Positions 44,448 through 48,944 of a DNA stretch of 48,944 nucleotides are shown here, piece after piece. The notes under the pieces were generated by a model. The model was given only the letters and a program-made list of their open reading frames with translations, had not been told where the DNA came from and searched no databases. Positions within the stretch are counted from its first letter, which is position 1. Every line of letters starts with the position of its first letter. A program made the position numbers and the translations under genes. This DNA is from BS150m-G50 sp964501185 [NCBI: uncultured Bacteroidia bacterium] (GTDB taxonomy: Bacteria > CAIWAD01 > BS150m-G50): contig CAZCRT010000019.1 in the NCBI GenBank assembly GCA_964501185.1, positions 1 to 48,944 of the forward strand, in the 5' to 3' direction.

Positions 44448-45680
44448 ATGAAACGAACACTACTCACACTCGCTGTATTTCTCCTGGCCTCAAATCTGTA
44501 TGCAAATGAATGGATTCTTGTTCCCGCCGGGACCTTTCAAATGGGTCATATCAGTATTGCCCCGCCTGTCCATGAAGTAACGCTGACAAATGACTTCTAC
44601 CTCAGTAAAACAGAAATCACAAACTGGGAATATCTGAAGGTTCTGCAATGGGCTTATGACCAGGGTTATCTGGCCATTGTAAATGGAACAGTACAGCAAT
44701 ATGGACGTAATCTGCTCCCTATGAATGATGGCTACCAGGAAATCCAGTTTGACACCGACAGTGAGGAGTTCTATCTCCGTGAATCACCCTGTTCACTGGC
44801 ACAGGATGCATATCCTGACGGATATAATCCATCAGTACACCCTGTCAATGTCTCTTACTACGGTGCGGCCTGCTATTGCGACTGGCTGAGTGAAATATCA
44901 GGTTTGATTCCATTCTACATGGGAGATTTCACATCATCACCAACCCATAACCCCTACGAAGCTGAAGGGTATCGCCTTTCAACAGAGGCTGAGTGGGAAT
45001 ATGCTGCCCGGTATGAAAACGGCACCTGGTACTATCCATGGGGCAGCAACACCATCAACTGCAGCTATGCCAATTACGCCAGATGCGTAACCTGGTCAAC
45101 AGCTGTTGGTTCATATCCTGATGGAGCAAGCCAACTGGGATTTCTGGATATGTCGGCAAATGTGTGGGAATGGACTAACGATTTCGCAAGCACCTATCCT
45201 TCTGCTCCACAGATTGATCCCTTCGGGCCGACTTCCGGAACACAGATCGAATGCCGGGGAGGCAGTTGGAACTGTTGGGGGCAACCATATCATACGGTCT
45301 GGTACAGGATCACACAGGCCGCGAGTGGTTCAGGATGCTGGACAATTGGCTTCCGTCCTGCCATTACACTCACACAACTTACAGACACACCACCTGCAAC
45401 CTATATTGATGTTCCGCAGAGGTGTTATCTCATTCAGAACTATCCCAATCCCTTCAATCCCGGTACAACCATCGAATATGGCCTGAATTCCCCGGGTCAT
45501 GTAGAGATCGTTGTTTTGAATATAGCAGGCAGAACAGTTGCAGAGCTTTTCAGTGATCTGCAGACTGCCGGTTACCACACTGTTCAATGGCATCCGGAAG
45601 CATGCCCTTCCGGTGTCTATTTCGTGCGGATAAATTCTGAGGGTTTCAGTGATGTCAGAAAGATCAATTATCTGAAATAG
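44448..45680 (+). CDS. SUMF1/FGE-fold secreted protein with type IX-like sorting tail
   Basis: A 410-residue exported protein with signal peptide MKRTLLTLAVFLLASNLYA. The FGE fold (about 22-310) shows WILVPAGTFQMG, YLSKTEITNWEYLKVLQWA, YYGAACYCDWLSE, RLSTEAEWEYAARY, QLGFLDMSANVWEWTND, ECRGGSWNCWGQP and TIGFRPAITL. Only one cysteine follows GGSW, and the second of the catalytic pair is not at its place, so formylglycine formation is unlikely. The tail (NYPNPFNPGTTIEYGL to VRKINYLK) is a sorting domain. The ATG at 44448 has AGGAG at six bases. It is a paralog of 39580-40617 on the opposite side of the YfhO gene. Confidence 0.9.
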   Translation: MKRTLLTLAVFLLASNLYANEWILVPAGTFQMGHISIAPPVHEVTLTNDFYLSKTEITNWEYLKVLQWAYDQGYLAIVNGTVQQYGRNLLPMNDGYQEIQFDTDSEEFYLRESPCSLAQDAYPDGYNPSVHPVNVSYYGAACYCDWLSEISGLIPFYMGDFTSSPTHNPYEAEGYRLSTEAEWEYAARYENGTWYYPWGSNTINCSYANYARCVTWSTAVGSYPDGASQLGFLDMSANVWEWTNDFASTYPSAPQIDPFGPTSGTQIECRGGSWNCWGQPYHTVWYRITQAASGSGCWTIGFRPAITLTQLTDTPPATYIDVPQRCYLIQNYPNPFNPGTTIEYGLNSPGHVEIVVLNIAGRTVAELFSDLQTAGYHTVQWHPEACPSGVYFVRINSEGFSDVRKINYLK

Positions 45681-45724
45681 CAGATCCCCTGTGTACGATT
45701 AGATTCAACTTCAGTTATCAGCAG

Positions 45725-46096
45725 TTAAACATGCTGATCGATAAGAATAGGGTTCCCATCCGGATCGACTGCGATAAAACTGGCCGGCCCTGTGGTTGTC
45801 TCGTCGGCCTCGCTTATCAGCTGCACGCCCTGCACTTTCAATTGATGCTGCAGATCACGAACGTCAGTGAATGTATCCAGCCTGTCTGCGTTGCTGTTCC
45901 AGCCCGGATTGAAGGTTAACATGTTCTTTTCGAACATACCCTGAAAAAGACCGATCACATGATCACCGTTCTTCAGGATGAGCCAGTTCTGTGATGCATC
46001 CCCACCAGAAACTTTAAAGCCAAACTTCTCGTAGAAAGCCCTGGAAGTTTCAATGTCTTTGACTGCCAGGCTGATTGAAAATGTGCCGAGCTCCAT
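45725..46096 (-). CDS. VOC-family (glyoxalase-fold) protein
   Basis: A 123-residue protein with the two beta-alpha-beta-beta-beta modules of the vicinal oxygen chelate fold: [22 protein letters not shown], then [16 protein letters not shown], and [20 protein letters not shown] at the end. Such proteins use a divalent metal on varied substrates; this one resembles the common stand-alone 'glyoxalase/bleomycin resistance' group. The usual metal residues are incomplete in my reading, and the substrate is unknown. AGGAGG precedes the ATG at 46096. It is separated from the next gene by 41 bases. Confidence 0.88.
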   Translation of the reverse strand: MELGTFSISLAVKDIETSRAFYEKFGFKVSGGDASQNWLILKNGDHVIGLFQGMFEKNMLTFNPGWNSNADRLDTFTDVRDLQHQLKVQGVQLISEADETTTGPASFIAVDPDGNPILIDQHV

Positions 46097-46137
46097 ATTT
46101 TCCTCCTCTGGAAATTGCAATGCCTAAAAAGATAACA

Positions 46138-46572
46138 TCAAAGCTCAACAGTACGGTTTCTCCGTATACTCGAAAGCACCTTACTATGTGATGATATCTT
46201 AATCTCTTCAGGCTGATTGTATGAAATTACCACGTCGGCAATACCATGCATTGTCTGACTTAACTTCCGTTTATCTTTTACCAATACGATTAACGGCTTT
46301 CCCTTTGCTGAGGCATAGCCAGCTTCAATACCAAGACCAACACCTTTATCTGACATCTCCAGAACAACAAGATCTGATTTATCAATTTCTTTAAATGTAA
46401 TCTTCATCAACTCTTGCGAAGACAGTTGCACATCGCCCCATCTCTCAATATCTCTGACGATGCAGATCGTTTCAATTTCATCCTTCCTGAGCGCAGTGGC
46501 AAGAGAGCCTATTTCATCTTTGTTTCGATTGTCCTGATGATACTTGATTCCCAGGTATGCTCTGAATTTCAT
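46138..46572 (-). CDS. Nucleoside 2-deoxyribosyltransferase-like protein
   Basis: A 144-residue protein resembling the flavodoxin-like NDT/TIR-related fold: MKFRAYLGIKY with a strand at the start, KSDLVVLEMSDKGVGLGIEAGYASAKGKPLIVLVKDKR in the middle, where the Glu of GIEAGYA matches the catalytic glutamate. NDT enzymes move deoxyribose between bases, and related folds cleave NAD or nucleotides. Starting at 46572 (GGAGAG upstream) gives a normal length; an upstream ATG at 46584 adds four residues. It lies between a VOC gene and an NmrA-like gene on the same strand with short gaps. The exact activity is not decidable here. Confidence 0.72.
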   Translation of the reverse strand: MKFRAYLGIKYHQDNRNKDEIGSLATALRKDEIETICIVRDIERWGDVQLSSQELMKITFKEIDKSDLVVLEMSDKGVGLGIEAGYASAKGKPLIVLVKDKRKLSQTMHGIADVVISYNQPEEIKISSHSKVLSSIRRNRTVEL

Positions 46573-46631
46573 GTTACTCTCCATTGTACATATCTCTGAT
46601 TTCAGCAGGCCCTGCTACCTGTAACTCAGAT

Positions 46632-47498
46632 TCATTTCTTCTGCGCCAACCATCCCCCCAGCGTTGTTGTCAGCGGATCAAAAAAAGTTCTCGCGTCCAG
46701 GCAGCTATCCTCTCCATCTGGTTCCAGGCGGAAGTCCCCCTCCCCCATTTTTGCAAAGTCTTTCATAAAAGCAGCTGTTTCACCCAGCGCACCTTTACCC
46801 GGCAACATCCCTAACAGAGATGCCTGCCAGAAAGGGAGCCGTTTTACCGGGGGCAGTTCCGGATGTAAAGCTGCACAGTACATCGCCAGCGCGCTGTCCA
46901 TAGTCAACCCTTCAGGACCCAGCAGACGAAAACAGTGATTGTGCGCTTCCTCCAGCTGCCACGCCTGTGCCACAATCCTCGCGTAATCCTCCGCTGCCAG
47001 CCAGTGCAGCTCGTGTGGCTGGTAACCGATCATCCGGGCTTTCCCTCTGCGCACGAAACCGGCCAGCGCTTCCATAAACCAGGTGGGCCTGAATATTGTC
47101 CAGGGGATACCGCTCTCCCGCACTGCCGCTTCTCCCAGCAGTTTGCGCCGGGCATACTTCGACCAGTGGTTGCGGGGGTGAGCACTGATACCGCTGATGA
47201 GTGTGATACGTCTGATACCGCTGGCCTGTGCGGCAGCTACCGATTGCTCTACTCCGATCTGCTCAAATGGCCCTGAGAGATTGATATGTACACCTTCACA
47301 ATCAGCCATGGCTGTTGTCAGGCTCTCAGGCACCAGCACATTGCCATGGCGAATCTCGAAACCTTCCGGAAACTGCTCTGCCGCTTTTTCAGGATCACGC
47401 GCCAGTATGGCTACCTGGTGACCGGCACCGTTAAGGGCGCGGGCAACCGGAGCACCCAGCATTCCGGTACCGCCGATGATGAGGATTTTTTCAGGCAT
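46632..47498 (-). CDS. NmrA-like NAD(P)-binding protein (atypical short-chain dehydrogenase)
   Basis: A 288-residue Rossmann-fold protein. The dinucleotide motif is GGTGMLGAPVARAL (about 9-22), followed by VAILARDPEKA. ISGISAHPRNHWSKYARRKLLGE supplies the Tyr/Lys region, and GIPWTIFRPTWFMEAL is typical of NmrA/UDP-sugar epimerase relatives. The ATG at 47498 starts the Rossmann strand; a frame to 47546 is not supported. The C-terminal helical domain could bind a hydrophobic substrate. It might be a redox enzyme, an epimerase or a sensor; the locus does not decide. Confidence 0.85.
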   Translation of the reverse strand: MPEKILIIGGTGMLGAPVARALNGAGHQVAILARDPEKAAEQFPEGFEIRHGNVLVPESLTTAMADCEGVHINLSGPFEQIGVEQSVAAAQASGIRRITLISGISAHPRNHWSKYARRKLLGEAAVRESGIPWTIFRPTWFMEALAGFVRRGKARMIGYQPHELHWLAAEDYARIVAQAWQLEEAHNHCFRLLGPEGLTMDSALAMYCAALHPELPPVKRLPFWQASLLGMLPGKGALGETAAFMKDFAKMGEGDFRLEPDGEDSCLDARTFFDPLTTTLGGWLAQKK

Positions 47499-47552
47499 GG
47501 GTAGCTCGATTCTTTCTGTGATACAGAGGTGAAGTGGCCAGGCCATCTTTGC

Positions 47553-48944
47553 TCAATCGGCCTTCCGATCTTCTGTAGAAGATTTCTCCTCTATCTCAAT
47601 CCCATCAATCTCCCGCATCAACCGATCGGTCTCAGTCAGAGCCACGATGATCTTCTGATAATGTGATACATCTTCAAAAGTTAGTTGGCGCTTACGACGA
47701 TCTTTAAGCCATTTCTGCGCAGGTTGATAACCACCGATGTAGAACTCCCAGGCAACCAGTGGGATGTCTCCGAAATACTGGGTGTCGTTGATGTGGATTC
47801 TGCCCAGTTGCCGCTTCTGGTCGGTCAGCTCCCAATCCTGCTTGCCCAGACGACGGATGATTTCGTTATCACCATCAACGGGGAAAGTGGTTATCCGTTT
47901 ATCAACTACTGAATGTTCCAGCAGGTGAATCTGCCGTAACTTCCCACCCAGTTCTACCAGTTGCCGGAAGATCTTCTGATCATGCGGATAAGGTACCCGT
48001 GGAAAATCGATCTTGAGGAACTCTTTGTACTTCTCGCGGTAAGTGGGGGAATGCAGAACGGCGTAGATGTAATCGAGCAGATCGATCGGGGCGAATGTGC
48101 CAGCGGCCTTCTCCTTCTCCGGTGTGAAAGTCAGGCCGAGTTTAGCTGCAATCTGCTGAACGATGTCGGGATTGAGGTTGGGTGTGCGTGTGGGTTTACC
48201 TTCGAGGGATTGTTGGTCGTCGTCGGGGTAGAGGTAGAGGGGGGCGCACTGGGGTATCCCTTTGTAGCTGAAATGGTATCTGTTATCTATAATAGAATTA
48301 CATACTTGGATTGATGTCCAATTCGTGTCAGTAGCTTGTCGTGAAAATACCAATCCAATGCTATTTTCCTGTAGAAAATGTCTCATCACCTCCCCGCGGG
48401 GCATACAATGAAACCCTTTGGAATGTCCGGTATAATAAGTGAAACGGGTATCTAAGGGCCGATAGTCTATAGGTACTAGATGCTTAGCGAAATCAGGTCC
48501 GCTTTCAACCAGATCTTTCCTGGCCAGATGCACTTTCCAGTCACGCACATCTTTCCCCAGATTGAAATGCTGCCGTGCAGTGTCATCGTCCATCCCCAGG
48601 AAAGTCTCGATAGTCTCTTTGACCTGTTGCTCTGTCTCGTGAATAGTGAAGGCATCTCGTGCGGTCACAATACCGACTGAGTTAACCGGGAACAGCTTGT
48701 TCAGTTGAAATCCCCTGCGGTACTGATTCTCAAGTTCAAGATCTTTTGGAACGAAGAAATAATGCGGAGCTGCCGACTCCAGCTGCTCAAGTTTAAACCG
48801 CTCGATATCTTCACTTAACAGCTTCTTGTATTTGTCTTCTCGCTTCCCATACAGATCGCTGTGAAATACCTCTGCCAATTCCCCCTTTTTCTTCTTTCCA
48901 GTCTTAACAAACAAGTTGATCGAGACCCCCTGCTGGATATCGAA
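47553..48944 (-). CDS. Type ISP restriction-modification enzyme, C-terminal part (cut by window edge)
   Basis: The frame is open to the right edge, and the codons before 48914 continue it (FDIQQGVSIN, then LFVKTGKKKKG), so this is the 3' end of a longer gene and 453 or more residues are visible. The sequence includes the end of the methyltransferase region (GVSINLFVK, HSDLYGKREDKY) and a specificity (target recognition) region with IDYRPLDTRFTYYTGHSKGFHCMPRGEVMRHFL and SYKGIPQCAPLYLYP. TDRLMREIDGIEIEE closes it. Type ISP enzymes combine helicase/nuclease, adenine methylation and target recognition in one chain. The 5' part, including the motor and nuclease, lies outside. Confidence 0.85.
   Translation of the reverse strand, partial: FDIQQGVSINLFVKTGKKKKGELAEVFHSDLYGKREDKYKKLLSEDIERFKLEQLESAAPHYFFVPKDLELENQYRRGFQLNKLFPVNSVGIVTARDAFTIHETEQQVKETIETFLGMDDDTARQHFNLGKDVRDWKVHLARKDLVESGPDFAKHLVPIDYRPLDTRFTYYTGHSKGFHCMPRGEVMRHFLQENSIGLVFSRQATDTNWTSIQVCNSIIDNRYHFSYKGIPQCAPLYLYPDDDQQSLEGKPTRTPNLNPDIVQQIAAKLGLTFTPEKEKAAGTFAPIDLLDYIYAVLHSPTYREKYKEFLKIDFPRVPYPHDQKIFRQLVELGGKLRQIHLLEHSVVDKRITTFPVDGDNEIIRRLGKQDWELTDQKRQLGRIHINDTQYFGDIPLVAWEFYIGGYQPAQKWLKDRRKRQLTFEDVSHYQKIIVALTETDRLMREIDGIEIEEKSSTEDRKAD

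Overview
The window looks like a chromosome segment from a Gram-negative member of the FCB superphylum (Bacteroidota, Calditrichota, Marinimicrobia and relatives). Support: FadL-type and SUMF1-fold exported proteins, lipoproteins, several C-terminal tails of the 'YPNPFNPGT' type that resemble type IX secretion sorting domains, no CCA encoded on either tRNA, and a fatty-acid operon of ordinary bacterial order. No rRNA is present, so the phylum is an inference and no species is proposed. Gene density is high and most genes lie on the minus strand in short-overlap operons.

Layout. 1-1755: a large serine recombinase, probably the right end of an element entering from the left, whose 3' end runs through the terminator and into a tRNA-Lys(CTT) gene. 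2020-3216: a NYN-fold protein with two S1-like domains and a degenerate active site. 3530-6101: a FadL porin / SGNH lipase operon. 6254-15966: a long minus-strand housekeeping block, in transcription order DUF177, rpmF, plsX, fabH, fabD, fabG, acpP, fabF, rnc, yigZ, a CNNM/CBS protein and a DUF3467 protein. 16133-19673: comF, a YfhL-type ferredoxin, guaB and a MarR regulator. 19900-24270: a secreted subtilisin-like protease with seven tandem repeats. 24538-32121: one periplasmic adaptor and two RND permeases.

32264-34690: a cobalamin riboswitch on the minus strand precedes a secreted beta-propeller protein and a second secreted protein. This resembles the surface B12-capture genes (BtuG and its partners) of Bacteroidota, but here with type IX-like tails. 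I regard it as the most interesting system in the window. 34824-34907 is tRNA-Leu(CAA).

35008-39377: a four-gene glycan cassette (methyltransferase, alpha/alpha-toroid protein, family 2 glycosyltransferase, flippase). 39580-45680: two SUMF1-fold secreted paralogs, a small sorting-domain protein, a REP-pair element and a YfhO-type membrane protein. 45725-48944: a VOC protein, a nucleoside deoxyribosyltransferase-like protein, an NmrA-like reductase, and the C-terminal part of a type ISP restriction-modification enzyme that runs off the right edge.

All functional calls come from reading motifs. No database search was run.
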